Below are positions 57,887 through 64,000 of a stretch of DNA of 64,000 bases, piece by piece (the first letter of the stretch is position 1; every line of letters starts with the position of its first letter). Source of the stretch: Arthrobacter sp. (GTDB lineage: Bacteria; Actinomycetota; Actinomycetes; Actinomycetales; Micrococcaceae); assembly GCA_023264815.1 (NCBI GenBank), contig JAHFUZ010000007.1, forward strand, positions 94,146 through 158,145. Direction: 5' to 3'. Under the pieces are notes generated by a model. The model saw nothing but the letters and a program-made list of their open reading frames with translations, had not been told where the DNA came from and searched no databases. Position numbers and translations under genes: made by a program.

Positions 57887-58434
57887 CAGTGGCCGTCCTT
57901 CGGATGGTGCTTGTGCGGGGCGAGCGGGATGACCAGGACGGGCCGGTGCTGGCGGTGGGTGAGGTGGACCGCGACGGAACCGACGAGCAGCTCCTCGAAC
58001 CGGGCTCCGAGGCCGCGTTCGCGGGTGCCCACGACGATGACGGATGCGTCGGCCGACTCGGCCAGCCGTCCCAGGGCCCGGGCGGGGTCACCTGCGAGGG
58101 TGACGAAGGACCAGCGGACCCCTGTTCCGTCCAGGGCGTCCAGGAGGCGTTCCCTGATGCCGGCGCTGATCCCTTCAATGTCGTCATCGATCCCGTCCGG
58201 ATCAATGGGCAGGGCTTCGACGCGGCCGTCCGGCTCCTCGGCCAGGTAGCTGGTGACGTCCACATAGGCACAGATCAGTCCGACGTTCAGGCTGTGGGCC
58301 AGTTCCGCGGCCCGGTGCGCGACGGCCAGGGGCTGGCCAGGAACCACCCCCATCAGCACGGGCCCGGTGATCCGGCGCGGAACATACTGTTTCCGCCCGG
58401 TGGCGGGCCGGGTCTCGTTCTCTGGCTCATTCAT
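57886..58434 (-). CDS. Universal stress protein (UspA family)
   Basis: The protein has 182 residues and one Usp domain. The opening 'GPVLMGVVPGQPLAVAHRAAELAHS' and the C-terminal ATP-loop 'VIVVGTRERGLGARFEELLVGSVAVHLTHRQHRPVLVIP' (split in reading) give the G-x2-G-x9-G-S pattern. AGGAG lies 5 nt before the ATG at 58434. Usp genes recur among genes controlled by fluoride riboswitches in other bacteria, in line with this operon. Confidence 0.88.
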   Translation of the reverse strand: MNEPENETRPATGRKQYVPRRITGPVLMGVVPGQPLAVAHRAAELAHSLNVGLICAYVDVTSYLAEEPDGRVEALPIDPDGIDDDIEGISAGIRERLLDALDGTGVRWSFVTLAGDPARALGRLAESADASVIVVGTRERGLGARFEELLVGSVAVHLTHRQHRPVLVIPLAPHKHHPKDGH

Positions 58435-58462
58435 GGGCACTCCTGTTCGGGCTGGTGTTCAC

Positions 58463-59749
58463 TCACTGGTCGTTGAGATGGGTGCCGGTGGGGCCGTAGG
58501 GCAGCGAGGGGTCCTCGTCGGTGATTTCCAAGAGCCGATTGTATTTGGCGACGCGTTCCCCGCGGGCCGGCGCCCCGGATTTCAGCTGCCCGCAGCCTGA
58601 GCCGACGACGAGGTCGGCCACGAACGTATCATCGGTTTCCCCGGAGCGGTGCGAGACCATCGCGCCGAAGCCGCCCTCGGAGGCGGCTGTGAGTGTGGCG
58701 AAGGTTTCGCTTACGGTTCCGGCCTGGTTGGGTTTGATCAGCACCGCTGTCGCGGACCGGTCCCGGATGCCGTCCCGTACCCGGTCCGCGGAGGTGACGT
58801 ACAGGTCATCGCCGACCACCTGAACCCTGCCCCCGAGGGCCGCGGTGAGGGCCTGCCACCCGTCGGTGTCTTCCTCGGCCAGGGGGTCCTCCAGGCTCCA
58901 GATCGGGTAAGCGGTGATGAGCTTCTCGTAGTAGGAGACCATCTGTTCCGGGGTGTGGGCCTTGCCGGCGACCGTGTAGGTCCCGTCGGCGTAGAAGGAG
59001 TTCGCGGCCGGGTCCAGGGCGATCGCGATCCCTTGTCGGCCCGGGGTGTAGCCGGCGTCCTCGATGGCGGCGACGATCAGGTCCAGCGCTTCCTCGGGGC
59101 GGGCGATGTCCGGGGCGTACCCGCCTTCATCGCCCAGACCGGTCGCAAGGCCCTGTTGGCGCAGGCGACGGGACAGGGCGTGGTAGACATCCGATCCCCA
59201 GCGGAGCCCCTCGGCGAAGAACGGTGCACCGGCCGGGGCGATCATGAACTCCTGGAACTCCAGCGGGTTCGCGGCGTGCTGTCCGCCGTTGAGGACATTG
59301 AAGTGCGGCACGGGAAGCCGTCCGGCCCGGCCTAGGGTCTGGGAGATCCAGACGTGCAAGGGCAGCCCTGCCGCTGAGGCGAAGGCCCGCGCAGCGGCCA
59401 TCGACACCGCGACGATCGCGTTGGCTCCCAGCCGTGACTTGCCCGGTGTCCCGTCCAGGCCGAGGAGTGCCTGGTCCAGGTCCGCCAGGGTCTGCCAACT
59501 GCGGGAGGTGAGCAGCTGGGTGATTTCCGTCCTGATGTTGGTGACGGCTTTCTGCACGCCGCGTCCGGAGTACTCCTGGCCGCCGTCGCGCAGCTCGACC
59601 GCCTCATGCGCCCCTGTGGACGCCCCCGACGGCGCCGACGCTACCGATACCGTGCCGTCCGCTGCCGTGAGCCAGACCTTCACCGTGGGATAGCCGCGGG
59701 AGTCCAGGATCTGCAGGGCGCGCACCCCGGTGATCTGAAGTTCATACAT
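58463..59749 (-). CDS. eno: Enolase, divergent copy in the fluoride operon
   Basis: The protein has 428 residues and all catalytic and metal residues I can check: loop SGAST (41-45), the NGGQHA histidine, Glu in QEFMI and GDEGGYAP, metal ligands in ALDPAANSFY, SLEDPLAEED and GDDLYVT, Lys in LIKPNQ, and 'SHRSGE'. It departs from usual enolase at DSRGYPTVKV (usually DSRGNPTVEV), NPLEFQEF (usually DNNVDxQEF) and NQAGT (usually NQIGT). Enolase is blocked by fluoride with phosphate and magnesium, so this is probably an accessory, perhaps tolerant, copy. The ATG at 59749 has GGAG upstream; 59764 is an alternative. Confidence 0.94.
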   Translation of the reverse strand: MYELQITGVRALQILDSRGYPTVKVWLTAADGTVSVASAPSGASTGAHEAVELRDGGQEYSGRGVQKAVTNIRTEITQLLTSRSWQTLADLDQALLGLDGTPGKSRLGANAIVAVSMAAARAFASAAGLPLHVWISQTLGRAGRLPVPHFNVLNGGQHAANPLEFQEFMIAPAGAPFFAEGLRWGSDVYHALSRRLRQQGLATGLGDEGGYAPDIARPEEALDLIVAAIEDAGYTPGRQGIAIALDPAANSFYADGTYTVAGKAHTPEQMVSYYEKLITAYPIWSLEDPLAEEDTDGWQALTAALGGRVQVVGDDLYVTSADRVRDGIRDRSATAVLIKPNQAGTVSETFATLTAASEGGFGAMVSHRSGETDDTFVADLVVGSGCGQLKSGAPARGERVAKYNRLLEITDEDPSLPYGPTGTHLNDQ

Positions 59750-59779
59750 GATGACGTTCTCCATTTCCTCGTCTTCAGC

Positions 59780-60535
59780 TCAGGTCCCGCCGGCGGCGGC
59801 GACCAGGGCGGCGGCGGTCCGCGCCGCCAGCGGATTCAGATACTCCCCGCACCGCACCAGCGGCACCAGCCCGGGGGTGAACCGGTACAGCAGCGGGTGC
59901 CCGGTGGGGATGTTCAGGGCCTCGACCTCGGCATGGGAGAGCCGGTCCAGGACAAGACACAACGCCCGTAATGAGTTTCCGTGCCCGATCACCAGCACGT
60001 CCTCGCCGGCACGTATCCTCGGGCGAAGGTGCTGGTGCCAGAAAATACGGACACGCTTGACCACCGCGGACAGGGATTCGGTAGCCTGGAGCGCTTCCGG
60101 AGGCAGCCCCGCGAACGCCCGGCTGCGCCGGATTGCGCCCAGCTCGGCCCGCGACATGGGAGGCGGTGCGCCGTAGTAGGAGCGGCGCCAGAACCGAAAG
60201 ACTTCGGGCCCGAGCTCGCTGAGCAGTTCCCTCCTGGCCCTGCCGGTCAGTGAGCCGTAACTGCGCTCGTTCAGCTCCCACGCCGCAAGGACCGGAACGT
60301 TAGGGTCGCCAAGGACGTCCAGAACGATGCGGGCAGTGTTCCGGGTGCGCCTCAAGGTGGACGTGTACACGGTGTCAGGGGAAAACGATAAGGAAGCCAG
60401 CAACGCGCCGGCGAGGGCAGCCTCGTCTTTCCCTGCCGGGCTCAGGCGCGGGTTGAGCAGGCCGGTGAACCGGTCCTCGGCATTCAGGACGCTCTGGCCG
60501 TGGCGGAGCAGGAAAAGTGCGCCGGGTGCGGGCAT
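59780..60535 (-). CDS. gpmA: 2,3-bisphosphoglycerate-dependent phosphoglycerate mutase
   Basis: The protein has 251 residues, the dPGM length. Phospho-His is in 'FLLRHGQSVLNAEDRFTG', the catalytic Glu is in 'ELNERSYGSLTG', and the second His is in 'VLVIGHGNSLRALCLVLDRL', with 'ALNIPTGHPLLYRF' at the C-terminus. It interconverts 3- and 2-phosphoglycerate, the step before enolase, whose gene follows 30 nt later. The start codon is 6 nt after a TAGG that can be sequestered by the riboswitch hairpin. It is the first gene of the riboswitch-1 operon. Confidence 0.93.
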   Translation of the reverse strand: MPAPGALFLLRHGQSVLNAEDRFTGLLNPRLSPAGKDEAALAGALLASLSFSPDTVYTSTLRRTRNTARIVLDVLGDPNVPVLAAWELNERSYGSLTGRARRELLSELGPEVFRFWRRSYYGAPPPMSRAELGAIRRSRAFAGLPPEALQATESLSAVVKRVRIFWHQHLRPRIRAGEDVLVIGHGNSLRALCLVLDRLSHAEVEALNIPTGHPLLYRFTPGLVPLVRCGEYLNPLAARTAAALVAAAGGT

Positions 60536-60541
60536 GAGTCA

Positions 60542-60640
60542 CCTACCTTCGTATCAGCAAAGGTAGGAACCATTAGCCAAGAGGCGGTTCGAACATCCAC
60601 ACCTAATGCGGGCTGTTCCGGCGGGATCCATCACCGTGAA
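60542..60640 (-). ncRNA. Fluoride riboswitch (crcB motif) 1, controlling gpmA-eno-usp-crcB-crcB-MFS
   Basis: Minus strand 5' to 3': GGTGATGG (60635-60628) followed by GATCCCGCC; a variable hairpin with GAACA/TGTTC arms; ACCGCC, TCTT, GGCTAATGG (3-bp stem GCC/GGC); and CCTAC (60567-60563). These are the conserved blocks of the crcB-motif fluoride aptamer. The expression platform pairs CCTACCTT (60567-60560) with AAGGTAGG (60549-60542), whose 3' part is the ribosome site 6 nt before the gpmA ATG. Because CCTAC is also part of the aptamer, fluoride binding should free the ribosome site (translational ON switch). Confidence 0.87.
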
Positions 60641-60643
60641 CAG

Positions 60644-60649
60644 AGACTA
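60644..60649 (-). promoter_or_regulatory. -10 box of fluoride riboswitch 1
   Basis: Minus-strand TAGTCT lies 8 nt upstream of GGTGATGG, so transcription would start at the aptamer 5' end. No good -35 was seen. The same arrangement occurs at riboswitch 2. Confidence 0.5.
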
Positions 60650-60686
60650 CAGGGACAACGCTGACACCCGCCACACTATGACGCGC

Positions 60687-61556
60687 TCAGTCGCCTTTTT
60701 CAGTGGGCTGACTGCCGGGTTCCAGCCAAGCCTCCTCCGGGTCGGTGGCCAGATACAGGGGCAATCCCCAGCCGGCAAAGAACCCAATGGCCTCAATCCA
60801 GGACGTGTTTTCCTCGGCCCCAACCGGCGCCCCGTAATCCGTCATTGACTCGGTCAAGTGCCTCATCCGGGCCCGGACTTCCCGCAGCCGCGAGGCCACC
60901 GCATGCCGAAGCTGCTCCGGCAGCGGACGCCGTCCCGCCAAATGGAAACGGCACAACAGCGCCGGGTCACCCGTCCCCGCCGCTGTGCCGGGGTCACAGG
61001 CGGGACAGACCCTGTCCCGCCAAAGGCCCACCGTCTCAAGGCACCAGGTTGTGGTGTGGACCAAGGTGTTCGCTTCAACAGTGAGGGCTTCGGTGTTGGA
61101 GTTCGCGTAGCCCATGCGCAGCCCGGGCAGGGACGGGGAGGCCATATCCTGGCAGATCCGGCACGGTCCCACCGGCAGAAGCACCTCGTCCGGATGCCGG
61201 TGCAGCAAGGAAGTCTTCCGGCCCAGCCCATCGGCGACGTGGTCCAGGAGGTCCTCGTACAGGATCGTCACGTCGAAAGGCTGGTGCCCTCCCCGGGACC
61301 CCGCGCCGGCCTGCCACAGCTCAACCTCCACGACCGCGTAAGCCCAGGTATGCCGGGGACACAACCCGAGAGAAGCCCGCAGCAACCGGCGCATGCTCCC
61401 GTCCATGATGTCCCCGTGAATGAACGACCAGAGCTGGCGCACTTCCTCCACGGACAGTTCCAACGGGCCGACGGGCACCAGAACGCCGGTCAACCTATCC
61501 CTATCCGACGTTTCCGGGATGCCGGGCCCGCTCCGAGCTCCAGCCATGGCGACCAT
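60687..61556 (-). CDS. Unrecognised Cys/His-rich protein under a fluoride riboswitch
   Basis: The protein has 289 residues and is soluble: no signal peptide, no transmembrane helix. Two probable metal-site pairs are visible: CPRH (Cys66, His69) and CRIC (Cys132, Cys135), then CPAC (Cys184, Cys187) and CRFH (Cys202, His205). The spacing suggests two zinc-binding units. It resembles DUF6062-like proteins only in the 'GLCPRH' pattern, so no function is claimed. Its mRNA leader is a fluoride riboswitch, so a role in fluoride stress is implied. The ATG at 61556 follows GAAGGGCAGG; an ATG at 61547 is also possible. Confidence 0.75.
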   Translation of the reverse strand: MVAMAGARSGPGIPETSDRDRLTGVLVPVGPLELSVEEVRQLWSFIHGDIMDGSMRRLLRASLGLCPRHTWAYAVVEVELWQAGAGSRGGHQPFDVTILYEDLLDHVADGLGRKTSLLHRHPDEVLLPVGPCRICQDMASPSLPGLRMGYANSNTEALTVEANTLVHTTTWCLETVGLWRDRVCPACDPGTAAGTGDPALLCRFHLAGRRPLPEQLRHAVASRLREVRARMRHLTESMTDYGAPVGAEENTSWIEAIGFFAGWGLPLYLATDPEEAWLEPGSQPTEKGD

Positions 61557-61648
61557 CCTGCCCTTCACCGTCGGAGCAGGAACCATCAGCCACGTCGGCG
61601 GTCCGAACCGGCAAATCAACCGGTCCCGGTGGGATCCATCACCGTTAC
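61556..61648 (-). ncRNA. Fluoride riboswitch (crcB motif) 2, upstream of the Cys/His-rich protein gene
   Basis: Minus strand: GGTGATGG (61643-61636) then GATCCCACC; a variable hairpin with ACCGG/CCGGT arms; GGACCGCC, GACGT, GGCTGATGG; and TTCCTGC (3' end at 61576). It matches riboswitch 1 block for block, and its GGCTGATGG is closer to consensus. The last block is CCTGC instead of CCTAC. TCCTGC (61581-61576) can pair with GCAGGA (61561-61556), which covers the ribosome site and the A of the ATG, a platform parallel to riboswitch 1. Confidence 0.82.
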
Positions 61649-61652
61649 AACA

Positions 61653-61658
61653 AGGCTA
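61653..61658 (-). promoter_or_regulatory. -10 box of fluoride riboswitch 2
   Basis: Minus-strand TAGCCT lies 9 nt upstream of GGTGATGG, the same arrangement as at riboswitch 1. Confidence 0.45.
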
Positions 61659-61980
61659 AACCCCCGCAGGGTGGAACGGGCGGCATCTGCCCAGAATTGC
61701 CTGGCCCACACCCCGCGGAGGGGCCTTCGTCGTACTCGAGTCCTCCTCTTGAGGAAGAAGCAGAGAATATCCGGAATCTGCCGGGGGGCCTCTGGAAGTT
61801 AGGCTGGATGGATTATCGGTGAGTGCTGCAACCGCACTCGGAATTCACGCCGCCCGGTGCGTTCATCGCGGGGCGGTCCTGAATAGTCTGTTCGGTTGGT
61901 GGTGGGCCAGTCAGTTGGCAGCTGCTCCTGTTTGTCCCCCGCCATGCACTCATCCACACGACAAGTGACGAGGTCATCGA
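61659..61980. other. Divergent intergenic region, fluoride cluster / YkvA-like gene
   Basis: These 322 bases hold no gene I can support. A small hairpin TCCTC/GAGGA lies near 61741-61755. A plus-strand TAGTCT -10-like box is at 61884-61889, predicting a leader of about 85 nt for the YkvA-like gene. No further fluoride-riboswitch blocks are visible here. Confidence 0.4.
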
Positions 61981-62403
61981 ATGAACTGGTGGGACGCGGG
62001 GATCGCCATCATTGGCGGGATCGTCTTGGTCTATGCCGTGCTGCTGGTCCTTCTGGCGCTCTACGCCCGTAAGCATCCGGAAACGGTAGGCATGAAGGAA
62101 GCCCTGCGGTTGCTGCCGGATCTGCTGGTACTGCTGCGGAGGCTGACCGCGGACCGGAACCTGCCCCGCGGGATCCGGATCCGGCTGGTCCTGTTGCTGG
62201 TTTACCTCGCCTCACCCATTGACCTGGTCCCGGACTTCCTGCCCGTGATCGGCTACGCCGATGACGCCATCATCGTGGCGCTGGTTCTACGCTCGGTCAT
62301 CCGTAAAGCAGGCCAGGGTCCCCTGGAACGGCACTGGCCCGGCACGCCGGCAGGCCTCGCCTTGATCAGCCGCCTGGCCCGGACATCCTCGGCCAAGGCA
62401 TGA
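61981..62403 (+). CDS. YkvA/DUF1232-family membrane protein
   Basis: The protein has 140 residues. An N-terminal transmembrane helix (IAIIGGIVLVYAVLLVLLALYA) is followed by the DUF1232 core 'LVYLASPIDLVPDFLPVIGYADDAIIV' (residues about 75-102; the SPIDLxPDFxPxxGxxDD pattern). Function unknown. GAGG lies 9 nt before the ATG. It is divergent from the fluoride genes. Confidence 0.87.
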   Translation: MNWWDAGIAIIGGIVLVYAVLLVLLALYARKHPETVGMKEALRLLPDLLVLLRRLTADRNLPRGIRIRLVLLLVYLASPIDLVPDFLPVIGYADDAIIVALVLRSVIRKAGQGPLERHWPGTPAGLALISRLARTSSAKA

Positions 62404-62599
62404 GCAGCCGTTCAGTTCGCCAGCATTCTGCCCTGTCCGGCCTGCGGCAGCTAAGAGACACGGGACATGCCGGCGGCCGCGTGTGTTTTTCTGCAGGGGT
62501 GCCGCCTGCGGGACAACCAGCAAGCCCGGCCCGGGGGACTGCTGCGTCTTCTGCTCTTTACGGGGACATCCGATGTCCTTCGATGCGTCCCCGGCATAG
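62404..62599. other. Intergenic region, YkvA-like gene / istB
   Basis: No gene was recognised. A perfect 15-bp palindrome GGACATC-C-GATGTCC lies at 62564-62578, near the probable left end of the IS21 element; the terminal inverted repeat itself could not be located. Confidence 0.4.
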
Positions 62600-63421
62600 C
62601 TATCCTTGATGCCCGGTCTGTGCGAGGCTGTGGGCGAGGCGGTAGGAGTCGGTGCCTGTTTCGATGATGGTGCCGTTGAAGGTGAGCCGGTCCACGATGG
62701 CTGCGCAAAGCCTGGGATCACTGAAGGTCTTGGTCCAGCCGGAGAAGGATTCGTTACTCGCAATGGCGATGGAATTCTTCTCCTCGCGCTCCGTCAGGAC
62801 CTGGAAGAGGAGTTCAGCGCCGCGACGGTCCAGTTCCATATAGCCGAGCTCATCTATACACAAGAGGTCCACCCGCCCATATCTTGCGATGGTCTTGGCC
62901 AGGACCTTCTCATCGGCGGCCTCGACGAGTTCGTTCACGAGCCGGGTGGCAAGGGTGTACTTGACTCGATAGCCCTTCTCAGCCGCTGCGGTGCCGAGCC
63001 CGATGAGCAGATGGGATTTGCCGGTTCCCGAGTCCCCAATCAGGCAAAGTGGTTGTCCTTTGCGGATCCATTCCCCGGTAGCCAGAGTGTGGATGGTGGC
63101 GGGATTGATGTTGGCGTTCGCGTCGAAGTCAAAGTCCCCGAGCCATTTGTCCCGGGGAAAGTTCGCGGCTTTCACGCGGCGGACGGAAGAACGCCGGTCC
63201 CGGTCATCGCACTCAGCCAGCAGCAATTCGGCAAGGAAGCCCTGATAGCTCAGTTGTTCCTTGCCGGCGACCATGAGGGCCTCATCCAGGACTGTCCGGA
63301 CGGTTGGCAGACGCAGGCGCCGGCAGGCCTGGTCCACGGCCGCGACGGCGGCCTGCTCCGTCAGACCGCGCCGGCGGCGCAAGGTGGGGGTAATCGTGGT
63401 TGCCGGTGCTGCAGGGCTCAT
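62600..63421 (-). CDS. istB: IS21-family helper ATPase IstB
   Basis: The protein has 273 residues. The AAA+ core has Walker A 'LIGDSGTGKSHLLIGL' (about residue 120), Walker B 'DLLCIDELGYMELDRRGAE' and sensor-1 region 'SIAIASNESFSGWTKTF'. IstB loads the IstA transposase at the target. Its ATG overlaps the istA stop by 4 bp (ATGA). The reading frame is intact. Confidence 0.93.
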   Translation of the reverse strand: MSPAAPATTITPTLRRRRGLTEQAAVAAVDQACRRLRLPTVRTVLDEALMVAGKEQLSYQGFLAELLLAECDDRDRRSSVRRVKAANFPRDKWLGDFDFDANANINPATIHTLATGEWIRKGQPLCLIGDSGTGKSHLLIGLGTAAAEKGYRVKYTLATRLVNELVEAADEKVLAKTIARYGRVDLLCIDELGYMELDRRGAELLFQVLTEREEKNSIAIASNESFSGWTKTFSDPRLCAAIVDRLTFNGTIIETGTDSYRLAHSLAQTGHQG

Positions 63422-64000
63422 GAAATGTTCTCCTTCGAGGCAGTTGCTTGGGCGGGGTGGGTGCGTTTGGCCAGCAGTTCGTCATAAGCACTGACCGAGG
63501 GCAAGGGCCGGCTGTCCGGCGGGAGTCCCGCGATAACCGCCGCGGGGTCCGTGAGGCGGCGCTGCGTAAGACTGACAACCCGCTGCACTTTCTCTTCCAC
63601 CTGAGCACCGGGGTGACGGTCGGAATTGGCCCCACCCCGGAAAGGTGTCGTGGCGTGTCTGCGGGCTTCGACCGCGACGACGTCGGCGCTCACGGCACCC
63701 ACTCCCAGCGCCGCGGTGATCCCTTCCTGAATGTCTCCGGCATCCATGGACCGGTGGAGGAGCAGGACGTCGATGAGTTCACGGGTCCCATCGGCGTCGC
63801 CGTTGACCCGGCGGGAGGCGGCCCAGAAGGACTCATGCGCGCTGGTGAACGCCCCGGACTCCCGCGCCCTGGCCAAAGCAGTGGAGCCGGGGAGAGCGCC
63901 GGGTTTGGTTTTGAGGACCTCGAGATAGTGATCCAGCTGGACCGATTGACCGGACCGGCGGCGACCCTTTGATGCCTGGCGGCCACGGTGCGGCCATCGA
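63418..64000 (-). CDS. istA: IS21-family transposase IstA (C-terminal part only)
   Basis: The frame is open from the window edge to the stop at 63418, about 194 codons. The C-terminal segment reads 'HYLEVLKTKPGALPGSTALA' and 'RESGAFTSAHESFWAASRR', as in IstA proteins. The integrase core with the DDE residues lies beyond the window, so activity cannot be judged. Confidence 0.88.
   Translation of the reverse strand, partial: RWPHRGRQASKGRRRSGQSVQLDHYLEVLKTKPGALPGSTALARARESGAFTSAHESFWAASRRVNGDADGTRELIDVLLLHRSMDAGDIQEGITAALGVGAVSADVVAVEARRHATTPFRGGANSDRHPGAQVEEKVQRVVSLTQRRLTDPAAVIAGLPPDSRPLPSVSAYDELLAKRTHPAQATASKENIS

Larger units (their letters stand above)
62600..64000 (-). mobile_element. IS21-family insertion sequence (partial, cut by window end)
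   Basis: An istB-type helper ATPase gene is overlapped by the 3' end of an istA-type transposase gene, in the fixed IS21 order. The right side lies beyond the window, so completeness and the terminal repeats could not be checked. Confidence 0.85.

Noticed and set aside
62404..62599. Left inverted repeat of the IS21 element
   Set aside because: Several TGT-like starts are possible and the partner end is outside the window, so no end can be assigned.

Overview
The window is high-GC and densely coded. Its gene content points to an actinobacterium of the Micrococcaceae, most like Arthrobacter or Pseudarthrobacter. The markers are the mtrA-mtrB-lpqB-comF-hpf-secA core block, a WhiB1-type regulator, a PdtaS-like sensor kinase, a very large NAD-dependent glutamate dehydrogenase, and UDP-galactopyranose mutase next to a GlfT2-type galactofuranosyltransferase. 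Family assignment rests on motifs and gene order read from the sequence; no database search was run.

Layout. 1-9 kb: a TPM-domain protein (cut by the window edge), an HtrA-like S1C protease, etfB-etfA-PIG-L deacetylase, a SigK/RskA-like sigma/anti-sigma pair, trmL and a J-domain protein. 9.3-15 kb: a lipoprotein and a small redox-flavoured module (DoxX-like protein, Cys-rich HTH regulator, cysteine desulfurase, FAD oxidoreductase, mnmA). Two promoters in this module share one palindromic operator. 15-22 kb: a complete oligopeptide-type ABC importer, chorismate mutase and a MetE-like protein. 23-33 kb: the conserved mtrAB-lpqB-comF-hpf-secA block. 33-38 kb: a small cluster (Rv3235-like, LysM, a BldC-like HTH, SAF/CpaB-like and CpaE-like) with TTTGATG direct repeats in its control regions. 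37.8-49 kb: glutamate dehydrogenase, sensor kinase, whiB1, a small membrane protein and an orphan EssC/EccC-type FHA-FtsK ATPase. 49.6-55 kb: glf, glfT2, a DUF2142-type membrane protein and GtrA.

The most distinctive part is 55-61.7 kb on the minus strand, which reads as a fluoride-resistance island. Two RNAs matching the crcB-motif fluoride riboswitch precede, first, an unrecognised Cys/His-rich protein, and second, a run of phosphoglycerate mutase, enolase, universal stress protein, two CrcB (Fluc) fluoride channels and an MFS transporter. Enolase is the classic fluoride-inhibited glycolytic enzyme, so the operon appears to pair fluoride export with extra copies of the enzymes at the poisoned step. 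In both RNAs the 3' end of the aptamer can pair with the Shine-Dalgarno region, and compensating base changes between the two copies support a translational switch. A YkvA-like protein and an IS21-family istB/istA pair, cut by the window end, lie to the right.

Many promoters show an actinobacterial TANNNT -10 box. Several genes look leaderless, and in three places the -10 box is built on the TAG stop codon of the upstream gene.
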